Below are positions 36,123 to 47,177 of a stretch of 64,000 nucleotides of DNA, in pieces. The stretch lies in the NCBI GenBank assembly GCA_013180625.2, contig SNVD02002538.1, positions 1,594,173 through 1,658,172 of the forward strand, written 5' to 3'. Every line of letters begins with the position of its first letter. Position 1 is the stretch's first letter. The notes below the pieces were generated by a model. That model was not told the origin of the DNA and made no database searches. It saw nothing but the letters and a program-made list of their open reading frames with translations. This DNA comes from Boswellia sacra (taxonomy: Eukaryota > Streptophyta > Magnoliopsida > Sapindales > Burseraceae). A program made the translations under genes and the position numbers.

Positions 36123-36671
36123 CTATGAGTTGGGGATATGCTTCCCATCCAGTTTTCTTATAAACTGGCAAACTTGGTCGTTTTGAGTCAGATTCCCAAG
36201 ACTATAGCGTTCCTGCTCATCTCGGAATTGTGTCCACAAATTAAAAATTTCACGCTGCACAAGTCCACAAGAATACGTCTCAAGAGTCGTTCGGATATCA
36301 TCCAAAGACTCCTTACTCAATCCATTCTTGATGAACTGTAGTTTATCCTCTCGATTGTTAGACAAATATCCCAAGGAGCGGCAACGCTGGTTACAAGTCC
36401 ATCTTGTACATCTGGGATAAACTTGTAACCTTTTTGCTCTTCGCTTTTTGGCATAAGAGCTTTTTCCCAAACCTGGCATATGGGAAACAAGATTATCTGA
36501 AAACTCACAAGAGAATCGAACCTTGGCTTCAATTAACCATCTTAAATCAGCAGGAATACCCTTACGCATCAACAACCTTAGTCTTTCTGCACGAGCTTTA
36601 TAAATTTTAAGCAAATCATTTTGAGGAAGAGAGGGAAAATGTTTGTGCAATTTTGAGAGAATGGTATCCAT
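36123..36671 (-). CDS. Cysteine-containing basic protein of unknown function (carlavirus CRP-like centre)
   Basis: 182 codons, open, located 314 bases upstream of LOG and just after integrase. Residues 1-60 are likely helical (KARAERLRLLMRK). Residues 68-82 contain GKSSYAKKRRAKRL, followed by Cys88, Cys93 and Cys97, then GYLSNN and QFIKNGLSKE (112-121). A basic YA-[RK]-rich stretch, then a Cys cluster, then a Gly-Ser/Asn turn and an FI-x2-G segment is the layout of the small nucleic-acid-binding proteins of carlaviruses, some of which act in silencing suppression or the nucleus. The Cys spacing here is not a perfect match. The rest (122-182) has no recognised relative. The homology and any role are inference. 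Confidence 0.6.
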   Translation of the reverse strand: MDTILSKLHKHFPSLPQNDLLKIYKARAERLRLLMRKGIPADLRWLIEAKVRFSCEFSDNLVSHMPGLGKSSYAKKRRAKRLQVYPRCTRWTCNQRCRSLGYLSNNREDKLQFIKNGLSKESLDDIRTTLETYSCGLVQREIFNLWTQFRDEQERYSLGNLTQNDQVCQFIRKLDGKHIPNS

Positions 36672-36754
36672 GTGAAGAAAATGAGAGAGAAGAAAGAAAA
36701 TGGATGCAAGGTGAGCACGTTTTTTAGGTAACTTGAAAACCGACTTTTAAAACG

Positions 36755-39700
36755 TCACGGAGTAGCCGTTCCCGCCACTTGACGGGAAAAATCATCTATA
36801 AAAAGGTCGTTAAAGCAATGGACTCTTCGTTTTGGGCAAAAATTTTCAAAGAATGGTTTTAACCGTTGTCCATTAACTTTAAACACATTACCATTCTTTG
36901 GGTTCTTAATTTCAACTGCTCCATTAGGAAAAACATTTTTACAATGAAAGGCCCAGTCCAACGGGACCGAAGTTTACCAGGAAACAAATGCAATCTTGAA
37001 TCATACAAAAGAACTTTTTGTGAAGGTTCAAAAGATTTTCTAACAATAAATTTGTCATGAAAAACCTTCATTTTTCTTTGTAGATTTTAGAATTTTCATA
37101 AGCCTCATTCCTGATTTCTTCAAGTTCACTCAGTTGGAGTTTTCGTAACTTGCAAGCATCATCAAGTTTGTGTTAAATGTTTTAATGGCCCAATAAGCTT
37201 TATGTTCAATTTCCACCGGCAAGTGACAAGGTTTTCCATAAACTAGTCTAAGGCGATATTCCAATGATGTTTTACAAGCAGTTCGATAAGTCCCAAGAAG
37301 TGCATCATTAAGTCTTAAAGAACCAATCTTTACGACTTGGGTTAACAGTTTTTTCTAAGATCTGTTTTATCTTCCCTATTAGCTAATTCAGCTTGTCCAC
37401 TTGTTTGTGGTGATAGGTGTAAAATTTTATGGGGTTATTCCATGAGTTTTTCCTTCATTAAAGGTTCAAATGGTTTGTTACAAAAATGTGTACCTCCATC
37501 ACTAATAATGGCTCGAGGAATTCCAAATCTACTCAAGATATTCTCTTTCAAGAATTTGACAACTGTTTTTTGATCATTGTTTCGACATGGAATTGCCTCG
37601 ACCCATTTTGAAACATAGTCTACTGCAACAAGGATGTACACAAAACCAAATGATGGTGGAAAGGGTCCCATAAAATCAATATCCCAACAATCAAAGATTT
37701 CAACAACAAGAATGGGATTCAAAGGCATCACGTTTCTTTTTGAAATGGATCCCAATTTTTGACAATTTTCACACGTTTTGCAAAATGCATGTGCATCTTT
37801 AAACAAGGTGGGCCAATAAAATCCACATTGTAAGATTTTAGCAGCTGTTTTTCTCGATGAAAAATGTCCTCCACATGCATCAGAATGACAAAAGTTAATG
37901 ATACTACTTACCTCATTGTCGGGTATGCATCTTCTTATTATTTGATCCGGACAATATTTGAAAAGATACGGATCATCCCAGTAAAAATTTTTTACCTCGA
38001 TTAAAAATTTTCTTTTGTCTTGAGCATTCCAATGAGGTGGCATTTTTCCTGTCGCAAGAAAATTTACAATGTTAGCAAACCAAGGTACAGTAGCAACGAA
38101 AAATAAAAATTCATCAGGAAAATAATCATTGATAGGTGAAGTTTCAATTAATATCTCTGTCGTTAGTCTTGAAAGGTGATCAGCAACGACATTTTCGGCT
38201 CTTTTCTTATCCTTTATTGTGATTTTGAATTCTTGGAGCAATAAGATCCATCGTATCAATCTAGGTTTTGCATCCTGTTTAGACATTAAATATCTCACAG
38301 CTGCATGGTCCGTGTAAACAATCATTGGAGAACCAATTAAATAAGATCAAAATTTTCCAATGCAAATACTACTACAAATAGTTCTTTTTTAGTTGTTGTG
38401 TAATTCATTTGTGCATCATTTAAGGTCCTACTTGCATAGTATATCACATTAGGCTTACCTTCTTTTCTTTGTCCTAAGACAACACCAACGGCATAGTCAC
38501 TTGCATCACACATCAATTCAAAAGGCAAGGACCAATCAGGAGATTGCATAATTGGAGACAGGTTGTTAAAAAGCCCAATTAATATATCAAAGGCATTTGA
38601 CATTCTTGAGTCCATTCAAAGGAAGTATCTTTTATTAAGAGGTTACAAAGAGGTTTAGATATAGCACTGAAATTTCTTATGAACCTCCTATAAAATCCAG
38701 CATGCACTAAGAATGAACGAACCTCTTTAACTGTTTTTGGTGGAGGCAAATGGGAAATTAATTCCACTTTTGCTTTATCCACTTCAATTCCTTTAGAAGA
38801 CACCACATGACCTAAAACAATTCCTGAAGTGACCATATAATGACATTTTTCCCAATTCAAAATAAGACCTTTTTCTACACACCTTTTTAGGACTTTTTCT
38901 AAATTTTCAAGACAATTATCAAAAGAGTTTCCAAAGACAGTTAAATCATCCATGAAAACTTCTAAACAATGCTCAACCATGTCACTGAAAATGCTTAACA
39001 TGCATCTTTGAAAAGTGGCTGGGGCATTACAAAGTCCAAAAGGCATTCTCCTAAATGCAAAGGTGCCAAAGGGGCACGTGAATGTGGTATTTTCTTGGTC
39101 TTCAAGTGCAATGGGGATTTGATAGTAGCCTGAGTATCCATCAAGAAAGCAGTAGTAGGGGTTTCCTGCTACTCTTTCAAGAATTTGGTCAAGAAAGGGT
39201 AAGGGAAAATGGTCTTTTCTAGTGACAGCATTTAATTTTCTATAATCAATGCACATCCTCCAACTAGATGAGACACGAGTTGGCAATAATTCACCCTTTT
39301 CATTTTTAACTACTGTAATGCCAGATTTCTTAGGTACTACTTGTGTAGGGCTTACCCACTTACTATCAGAAATAGGATAGATAATTCCCACATCAAGTAG
39401 TTTGAGAACTTCAGCCCTAATGACCCCTTTCATGTGTGGATTTAATCTCCTTTGAGGTTGTTGAGATGTTTTGGCATTTTCCTCTAAATGTATTCTATGT
39501 GTGCAAATTAAAGGGTTAATGCCTTTTATATCTTTTAAAGTCCACCCAATTGCATTTTTATGCCTTTTAAGCACTTCTATCAACTTACCTTTTTGCTCGC
39601 ATGTGAGGGATGAAGAAATTACCACCGGATATGTCTGATTCTCCCCAAGATATGCATATTTCAGTCCTTCAGGTAAGGGCTTCAATTCTAGCTTGGGAGC

Positions 39701-40090
39701 TTCATCTTCCTTGCTTTCATTCATCTGCCCCAATTCTTCAAATCTTGATTTTGAGCCTTTTTCCATCACCTGTGCACAATCCAATAAAGAGCATATATCA
39801 GAAAGATCAGACTCTAGTTCCATGCTTGATTCTAATGAATTCACTAGAGAAGTTTCCAAAGGGTCAGAAGAACTCCCTTTTTGGATGTGATCTTCCACAA
39901 TAGATTCAATTACATTGGCTTCATCAACTTCATCTTCTTCTTCATTTGGTTGTTTGCACATATTAAAAACATTAAGTTCTAATGTCATGTTCCCAAATGA
40001 TAGCTTCATGACTCCATTCCTGCAATTAATCAAAGCATTAGAAGTAGCTAGAAATGGACGCCCTAAAATAACAGGAATTGAATTGCTTAC
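36755..40090 (-). pseudogene. Athila-like pol: end of protease, RT, RNase H, integrase (frameshifted)
   Basis: RT is in 38579-40096: LLDVGIIYPISDSKWVSPTQ, CIDYRKLNAVTRKDHFPLPF, and the active-site variant FMDD. RT connection and RNase H continue at 38337-38615 and 37435-38325 ([13 protein letters not shown]). Integrase has an HHCC zinc region (HSDACGGHF...CKTCENC) and core segments [10 protein letters not shown] and [10 protein letters not shown] supplying the two Asp; the Glu-containing part is disrupted near 37430. The C-terminal part with [16 protein letters not shown] is at 36859-37071, ending near 36755. Frame breaks occur near 38590, 38335 and 37435; three look like single-base losses in short homopolymers relative to the old copy. 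Needs helper proteins to move. Confidence 0.92.
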
Positions 40091-42103
40091 TTCCACGGTT
40101 GTGTGTCCAAGACGATAAAATCCACTGGGTAAATGAATTTATCGACTTGAACTAACACATCTTCTACTATTCCTCTTGGTACTTTAATTGATCTATCAGC
40201 AAGCAAAAGAGTCACAGAAGTTGGTTTTAACTCACCTAGATTGAGTTTTTGAAAAACCGAGTATGGAAGTAAATTCACACTAGCACCAAGATCAAGTAAA
40301 GCTTGTTCAATTTTATGGTCTCCAATAACACATGAAATTGTAGGACAACCTGGATCCTTATATTTCACTGTATTATTATTTTGAAGAATAGCACTTACTT
40401 GCTCGGCTAGAAAGGCCTTCTTTTTCACATTTAGTTTTCTTTTCACAGTGCACAAGTCTTTCAAAAATTTTGCATAAGAAGGTACCTGTTTGATCACATC
40501 AAGCAAGGGAATGTTGACCTTTACCTGTTTGAAAATTTCAAAGATTTCAGAATTGTGAGTTGGCTTCTTTTGTGTGGCTAATGCTTGAGGAAATGGAGGC
40601 ACAGATGAGGATTTGGTTTCCTCTTCGCTAGGTGTTGGTTTGGCAACCTCTTCTTGCCCTTTAGAGATCGATTCTTCTTCTTTCTCACAAGGGTTAGGAA
40701 TATGTTTTTCAACAACCTTACCATTGTGAAGGGTCATGACTGACTTGGCTTGGTCAAAATAATGGTTATTTGAACTCCCTGCATTTGAGTTAGATTGATC
40801 TTTGGGGTTTTGCAATGTTTGAGAAGGAAATTTTCCCTTCTCTTGGATGCTAAATGTAGATGCAAATTTTGCAAGAGTTTCTGACAAAGTTGCTAATGTT
40901 TGAGCAGTTTGACTATTGAAAGTCTCTTGCTTTGTAATGAATGAATGCAATGTTTCTTCAAAGTCATTCCTAGGAGGAGGAGCATATGCATGATCATGAG
41001 AATTTTGAAAATTTTGTCGTGTTTGAAAAGGGACTTGTGAAGATTGTGCATGATTGTCATTTTTCCAACTAAAATTTGGATGATTTCTCCAACCAGGATT
41101 GTAGGTTTGTGAATATGGATTGTGATTTGGCCTTTTGAAAGTGTTCAAGGCATTGACTTCTTCATGGAGACATTCCCTAAAGGCAGGCAAAGTTGGGCAA
41201 TCATCAGTAGAATGGTCATTGTCATCACAAATGTTACAGACATTTTCTTGAATAGACTTCAATTGACCACTCTTTTTCATCTCTAAAGCCTCGACTTTTC
41301 TAACTAGGGATGCAAATTTGGCTTGAAGGTCATGGTCTTCCCTAAGGTTGTAAATGCCTCTATTGGATGTCGAGGTTGGGGCCTTGCCTGGTACCTCATA
41401 GGTGCCAGCAGTGTCCCAATTTTGTGCCTTTTCTGCCAAGGAATCTAGGAAGTCAAGTGCTTCCTCAGGGTCTTTTTCTTTAAATTCTCCATTACACATT
41501 AATTCTACTAGTTGCCTATCTTGAGGTGTTAACCCTTCATAGAAGTGTGCAACTATTCTCCAAGTTTCAAACCCATGGTGAGGACAGGTATTAAGTAGTT
41601 CCTTATACCTATCCCAACATTGGTAAAGGGTTTCTCCTGTTTTTGAGAGAAATCAGAAATTTGTCTTTTAAGAGAATTTGTTCTATGGGTAGGAAAAAAT
41701 TTTTTCAAAAATTGTTGTTTCATCTCATCCCATAAGCTGATGGAATTCGACCTCAAATTTTGTAGCCATGTTCTAGCTTTATCTTTTAAAGAAAAAGGAA
41801 AAAGCTTTAATCTAATGGTGTTTATGCTACAATTTGGGTCAGTGTAGGAGCTACATACCTCTTCAAAGAGTTTCAAGTGCGAATATGGGTTCTCCATGTC
41901 AAGGCCATGAAAAGTGGGTAGAAGTCGAACAAAACTTGGTTTGAAATTGAAATGGATTGAATCTGGAGGAGAAACTACACAAGATGGTGCACTAGTCCTT
42001 ACCGGATTCATGTAGTCTTGAGGGTTCTTCGTTGGTTTTGATCATTTTGTTGTGAACGGTTGTCCTCTTCATCCGTGAATATTTCCTCATGATTGTCGGC
42101 CAT
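40087..42103 (-). pseudogene. Athila-like gag and protease (two one-base frameshifts)
   Basis: Likely start is the Met at 42103 (MADNHEEIFTDEEDNRSQQ). The capsid-like part is at 41553-42011 (LLPTFHGLDMENPYSHLKLF, LKDKARTWLQNLRS). The part at 40087-41499 has the zinc knuckle CNICDDNDHSTDDC, an Asn/Gln/Pro-rich linker and a protease with LLDLGASVNLLPYSVF, the DLGA active-site variant normal for Athila. Frame is broken near 42010 and near 41638; at both places the old copy has one more base (TCTTTGAG and CTCCTTG), so these are deletions here or consensus errors in the assembly. Confidence 0.9.
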
Positions 42104-42280
42104 GTTTTCTAAGGAAGATGATGTTTTTCTAACAAGTCTACCACTAGATGTTCGTGACCAAATTTTCATGCAAGAAAGAGAGAAGAAGGGAGAGGAAAAG
42201 ATGAACACACAAAAAAAAAAAATTTAGATCTAAGATGAGAAAAGAGAATACTTACCAATTTTGCACGCCAATTTTTACCT

Positions 42281-42298
42281 TCGCCGGCAACGGCGCCA
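42281..42298 (-). other. Primer-binding site, tRNA-Asp type
   Basis: The minus strand reads TGGCGCCGTTGCCGGCGA, matching the 3' end of plant tRNA-Asp except at one position, six bases inside the 5' LTR. This primer is typical of the Athila clade. Confidence 0.88.
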
Positions 42299-42304
42299 AA
42301 AACT

Positions 42305-43829
42305 TGACACATCCGAAAAAGGATTGTCTCCCAAGTATAGGAGTGTCGAAGTAATAAAACCCGGTGAGACCGGGGTCGATCCACGAGGAAGGGAATTTAA
42401 GCGTTACAAATTATAAGCTAAACAAATGTGATATGGATGATTCAAAGAGGTGACATGATAATATCAACAAGTATGTAAGATGGTAGGTGGTATTACCGAC
42501 CATTCAAATATAAAACAAAAGCAAGAGGAGGTAAAACCATCCATGGAAATAGGTGGTATAACCAACCATAGTAAATTAAAGAACAATTTCATAAGGTAGA
42601 ACCTACCATAGTAAATAAAATAAAAAGTTCATAAACAATAGAATAATTAAAATACAAGAGGAATTAAAACAATAACAATGAAGGCTAAGGTTAGGGGATC
42701 CGCCCTTGATATTTCAAATAAGGATAATTAACCCATTTTAGTTATATGAATTATATTTGTTTCATTACCAATATTTATACCACTTCTTGTAAATGGGTTC
42801 AAGCATCCAATGTGCCAATCATCATATGTCTACAACAAATCAAGGTTCCTAACTAGATTCGTGTCGGTAAGGAAGAACCATACATCATCTAGAAAGGATC
42901 CAAGCATTTGATGTGCCAAGGATTGTCGACAATGGATCAAGACCTCCACTTTACGAGTGGTGTCAAGATTGATTAAGAAATTAAATATAAATCATATTGA
43001 ATAAACATTATAAGATTAAGATTATTAAGCACATATTAAGGGTTAGAGAATCCTTATTCTCATATCAAGGGTTTCACCCTTTCACCTTAGCAAAAGAGAA
43101 ATTAGAAGAACATTATAATAGAAAGAAAATAAAATGCAAGAAAAAGGAAATTTATTAATAACATAAACACACAAAACACAATACAAGATCCTAGCCAAAG
43201 CCAAAATGTTCCAGCCAAGGCCAAGATGCCCCAATGGGTCACAAGGCACCTCTATTTATAGATACATCCAGGGGCAAACTTGTCAAATTACAAGGGCATA
43301 ATTGTCAAATATTAGTTGTAAATATCTTTGACAATTGGGATCATTAGGCACCGACTTTGACCATCAATTTTGACATTGAAATGTTGAGAATTTTAATCAC
43401 ATGTCTTCATGAAAGTTGTATATATTTCTCTCAGCTTTCTAGAACATATTGATTTGCACAATTTGGATACATATTTTGAGAGATACGGTCCAAATACTGA
43501 GGCCTGGTCAGACTGGACCGAGACTGTAGATGGGTTCACTTCAAGCCCAATTTTGGTCCACTAAGAGCCCCAATTTGATGATGCTTGTGAAATGCAATCT
43601 TGTAGACAATTGAATAATCTTTCCAAAACATTAAGAATTGCACCATTCTGATCTATAAATAGAGAGTTATGCCCATTTTACCGAACCTGTAACAAAACCA
43701 AAATTAAGAGGAATTAATTCCAAAGATGCAAATGCTACAAATATGCTTAAGTTGAGGAATTTAATGACACTATTAATGCAATATGATGAACTAAACTCTT
43801 ATTAAACATGCATATTTAAGTGTTCATCA
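42305..43829 (-). repeat. 5' LTR of the young Athila-like element
   Basis: 1525 bases, TGACACATCC...GTTCATCA. The element promoter lies here. Confidence 0.97.
43251..43263 (-). promoter_or_regulatory. TATA box of the Athila-like 5' LTR
   Basis: The minus strand reads TCTATAAATAGA, a strong plant TATA sequence, about 950 bases from the inner end of the LTR. It would start the genomic transcript toward gag. Confidence 0.6.
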
Positions 43830-43834
43830 TGGAC
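43830..43834. repeat. Target site duplication TGGAC (right arm)
   Basis: Matches 32289-32293 exactly. Confidence 0.95.
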
Positions 43835-45530
43835 GTCATTCTTTTCAGGAAATCCATCTTTCTTTATAAATACCCATTTGCACCCAATTACCTTTTTACC
43901 CTTCGGTAGTTGAGCTAGCTCCCAAGTTTAATTCCTTCGAAGAGACTACATCTCTTCACTCATAGTTATCTTCCATTGATCAACTCTAGAACATCTGACT
44001 GCCTCTTTATAAGTGGAAGGAATATCATCTTTAATAATTGGAAGTGCATAGGCCACCATATCAGCAAATCGAGTAGGTTTGCGAATCTCACATTTTGGCC
44101 TATTAACTGCAATAGATTCTTGTTGCTGTTGAGATTCTTGAGTAGAACCCTCTCCATCATCTCTCAAATCCTCCTCTGTCACAAGAGTACCATCATCTGT
44201 CTCAACAGATCTAACTGAGTTCAATGTTGTCTTCTCCAACTCTACCTGCTGCTGAGTATGCTCCACCTGTTGTGGAGTACCTTCACTTTTGTCTGGTTTT
44301 TTGATTTCTTCAACATTGAAGACTCATCAAATGTCACATCTCGACTGGATACAATCTTCCTTGAACTAGGACACCAAAGCTGATATCCTTTTACTCCTAA
44401 AGCAAACCCCAAGAAAATTGCTTTCTTGGCTTTAGGATCTAACTTAGATTCTTTCACATGATAATACGCAGTGGAACCAAAAACATGTAAAGAATCATAA
44501 ACAGAAACAGGTTGTCCAGGCCATACCTCTAATGAAGTTCTATCACCAATAGCAGCTGAAGGTAGACGATTAATGAGATGACACACATAAGTCATAACCT
44601 CAGCCCTAAATTCTTTACCCAACCCAACATTGGACAACATACATCGAACTTTCTCCAACAATGTCTAGTTCATGCGTTCTGTCACCCCATTCTGCTATGG
44701 TGTACCTTTAATAGTAAAATGACGTACAATACCTTCATCTTGACACAATTTTAAAAACTAATCATTGCACTACTTACCACCATTATCTGTTCTGAGATGC
44801 TTGATCTTCTTGCCAGTTTGTGTCTCAATCATCTTTTTCCACTTAAGGAAAGCACTAAGTACATCATCTTTTGATTTCAAACAGTACACCCAAGTTCTTT
44901 TGGAAAAGTCATCAACAAAAGTAACAAAGTAATGCCTACCTCCCATAGATGCAGTTTTGGCAGTTCCCCACACATCTGAGTGAACATAATCAAGAATAGG
45001 CTTAGTGTTATAAATAGTGGTGCCAAATTTCAATATCTTCTGCTTTCCCATAACACAATGCTCGCAAAAATCTAGCTTGCAGGTCTTCGCACCTTTCAAT
45101 AAGTCTCGTTTCACCAAACTGATAAGGCTTTCTTACCTGCATGCCAAACGCATATGCTACAGTCTAGTGATCTTTGAATTTGTATCATTATTAGAAACCA
45201 TAGCCGCTGATCCAACAACCGTATTACCATTATAGTAATACAATTTGTTCCTCCTAGTGCCTTTCAATACCACAAGAGCGCCTGAAGTGACCCTCATAAT
45301 ACCATCTCGAATAGATACCGCACAGCCTTTAGATTCTAAGGCTCCCAAAGAGATGAGATTCTTCTTCAACTTGGGTACATACCGAACATCTATTAGAACT
45401 CTAATTAGTCCATCATGATTCCTCAATCGGATCGAACCTGTCCCAGCAGTATGGCAAATATCATCATTGCCCATATACACAATTCCACCATCAAGAACTA
45501 AAAGAACCATTCTCTATGTGGACACACATG
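43835..45530 (-). pseudogene. Copia protease, integrase and start of RT (proximal half)
   Basis: Minus-strand pieces in order: protease with DEWIMDSSCTYH near 45530; linker (45157-45510, LISLGALESKGC); integrase (44770-45117) with CEHCVMGKQ, the first Asp in YVHSDVWG and the second in LRTDNGGK; integrase end and linker (44242-44661, GSTAYYHVKESKLDPKAKKAIFLG); RT start (43946-44266, RCSRVDQWKITMSEEM). Stops and frameshifts separate them. RT resumes beyond the nested element at 32288. Confidence 0.9.
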
Positions 45531-45689
45531 ATAAGTACAACTCGAATCCATAATCCACTCATCAGAATCAGAAGTGGATGGGTGACCAACTAGACATATA
45601 TCTGAGTCATTATCATCCTTACGCTCAATAACACATGCATCAGAAACAGTCTTGCCCTTATATTTCTTTTTCAACTTCGAACAATCTTT

Positions 45690-46440
45690 CTTTCAATGCC
45701 CTTTCTCATGACAAAAGGCACACTAATCTTTTCCTAATCTACCGCTTAATCAAGATTTTCCCCCTTTTCCTAGTTTCCTACTTTGACTACGCCCTCTCAC
45801 TGTTAATGCATCTACTAACTCATCACTATGTTCTCTTTGATCTTTCTTAAGAATTTCATAATTCAACAAAGCAAAACAAACTTCTTCAAAAGACAGTTTA
45901 TCTTTCCCATGGATAAGAGTAATGCACAAATGATCTAATTCATCCGGAAGTGAGCCAATCAATAGCATAGTGTTACGTTCATCTTTGAAGGTTTCATCTA
46001 AGTTTATCAAATCAGCAATTAACTTATTAAACTCATCAATATGAGAACTGATGCTCGTACCTAGTTTCAATTGAAGATAGAATAATCTCTTCAATAGATA
46101 CAGCCGATTCTCATTACTTTCTTCATATATTTGTTTTCTAGCCCCTTCCATATTTTGCTTGCAGATGTCTCTTTTCTGAATGGATACTTCTGTTCTCTAC
46201 ACAAACAAGAGCGAATAAACCCACGAGCTTTTATATTCAGCCTGTCCCAATCTCTTGCACTGATATCTTCTAGTTTTGTTTCTTCCAAAACAATATCCAA
46301 ATCTTGCTGATACAACCCGTTCAACACCTCACTCTGCCATAAGCTGAAATTATTTCAACCATCAAATTTTTCAACATCTATTTTTGCATTTGTCATAGTC
46401 ATTGTCTTCTCCAGTATAGTTGACGATGATGCCATCACTA
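45690..46440 (-). pseudogene. Copia gag remnant
   Basis: Pieces at 46091-46327 and 45750-46151 encode a UBN2-type copia Gag (KIWKGLENKYMKK, LPDELDHLCITLIHGKDKLSFEEV). The zinc knuckle follows near 45680-45722 with a stop codon replacing an interior residue. Non-functional. Confidence 0.88.
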
Positions 46441-46586
46441 CCTCTCACAAATAAGCTTGATACACAAATCACCAATAACCAAGCTCCAACAAACTATTAT
46501 ATTCAATAACTAGCAATCCAACCTCAACAACCCAGAATAGTAGTAAGTGCTTCAATGAAATAGCCACTCACTACCCAAAACCTTAG

Positions 46587-46600
46587 ACTCTGATACCAAT
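46587..46600 (-). other. Primer-binding site of the copia element
   Basis: The minus strand reads ATTGGTATCAGAGT next to the 5' LTR, matching the 3' end of initiator tRNA-Met. Confidence 0.88.
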
Positions 46601-47177
46601 TGTTGCGCAATGCGAAAGCGATACCATCAAACAACCAAATGCACAACCACAAACTATGCCAAATAATTGAATATAATAGCAACTAAAGAAGACAATCAAT
46701 CAACCAACGATTCAGAAATAGAAAGAATACTAAGATTTAACAAGATTCGGTATTGTTACCTACGTCCTCGGGCACCGCTAAAGAAACCTTTCACTATCTT
46801 CAAAGAGAATTACAAACTTTTGGGCCACAATGCAAATACTACAACTATTAGGTCAAACATAATTATCCAAATAGTTGAGTCAAATCGTAATTACCCACAC
46901 AATTGGGTAATACTGCAAATACCCAAAAATAAAGGAAAAAAATTAAATATTACAAACTTTAATGTCCTTAATATAAGGCCCTTAAACTATGAGGTCTTAT
47001 ATGGGACCTTACAAATATTTGGGGGGGTGGGGGTTTGAAGGAGAATTTCAGTGGGACACTTAAATCAGAAGACTTGGCTTTAATTTATAAGCCCAAGCCT
47101 CTCCAACACAATGACTTCCACTCCATGTGGGATCCTTGCACACACATACAAATGGCTAAAGAGCCAAAACTCCAACA
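46601..47177 (-). repeat. 5' LTR of the copia element
   Basis: 577 bases, TGTTGCGCAATG...CTCCAACA, with TTATAAATT (minus strand, about 47083-47091) as a possible TATA box. Confidence 0.93.

Larger units (their letters stand above)
32294..43829 (-). mobile_element. Complete young Athila-like Ty3/gypsy retrotransposon with LOG and cysteine-rich cargo genes
   Basis: 11,536 bases, with 1528- and 1525-base LTRs ending TG...CA, target duplication TGGAC, a tRNA-Asp type primer-binding site and a G-rich polypurine tract. Minus-strand order: 5' LTR, gag, protease, RT, RNase H, integrase, a 182-codon cysteine-rich ORF, a 216-codon LOG ORF, a 1.3 kb spacer, 3' LTR. The two LTRs differ at roughly 20 sites by eye (about 1.3%), so insertion is recent compared with the copia element it splits. 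gag-pol carries several one-base indels and cannot make a full polyprotein here; movement would need helper proteins. Athila elements normally have an env-like ORF where this one has the two cargo genes. Confidence 0.95.
30239..47177 (-). mobile_element. Decayed Ty1-copia (Tork/Tnt1-like) element, split by the young Athila-like element
   Basis: Flanked by LTRs 30239-30807 and 46601-47177 and by the target duplication ATGGG (30234-30238 and 47178-47182). Without the nested 11.5 kb insertion and its 5-base duplication it is about 5.4 kb, a normal copia length. The order on the minus strand is gag, protease, integrase, RT (copia order), then RNase H. All parts carry stops and frameshifts. The nested element interrupts the RT region. 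Confidence 0.93.

Noticed and set aside
36123..36671. Reading this ORF as an Athila env-like protein
   Set aside because: No signal peptide or transmembrane segment is visible, and the basic plus Cys-rich centre does not fit an envelope protein.
46587..46600. tRNA-like sequence next to copia LTRs
   Set aside because: These are primer-binding sites of about a dozen bases, not tRNA genes; no cloverleaf is present.
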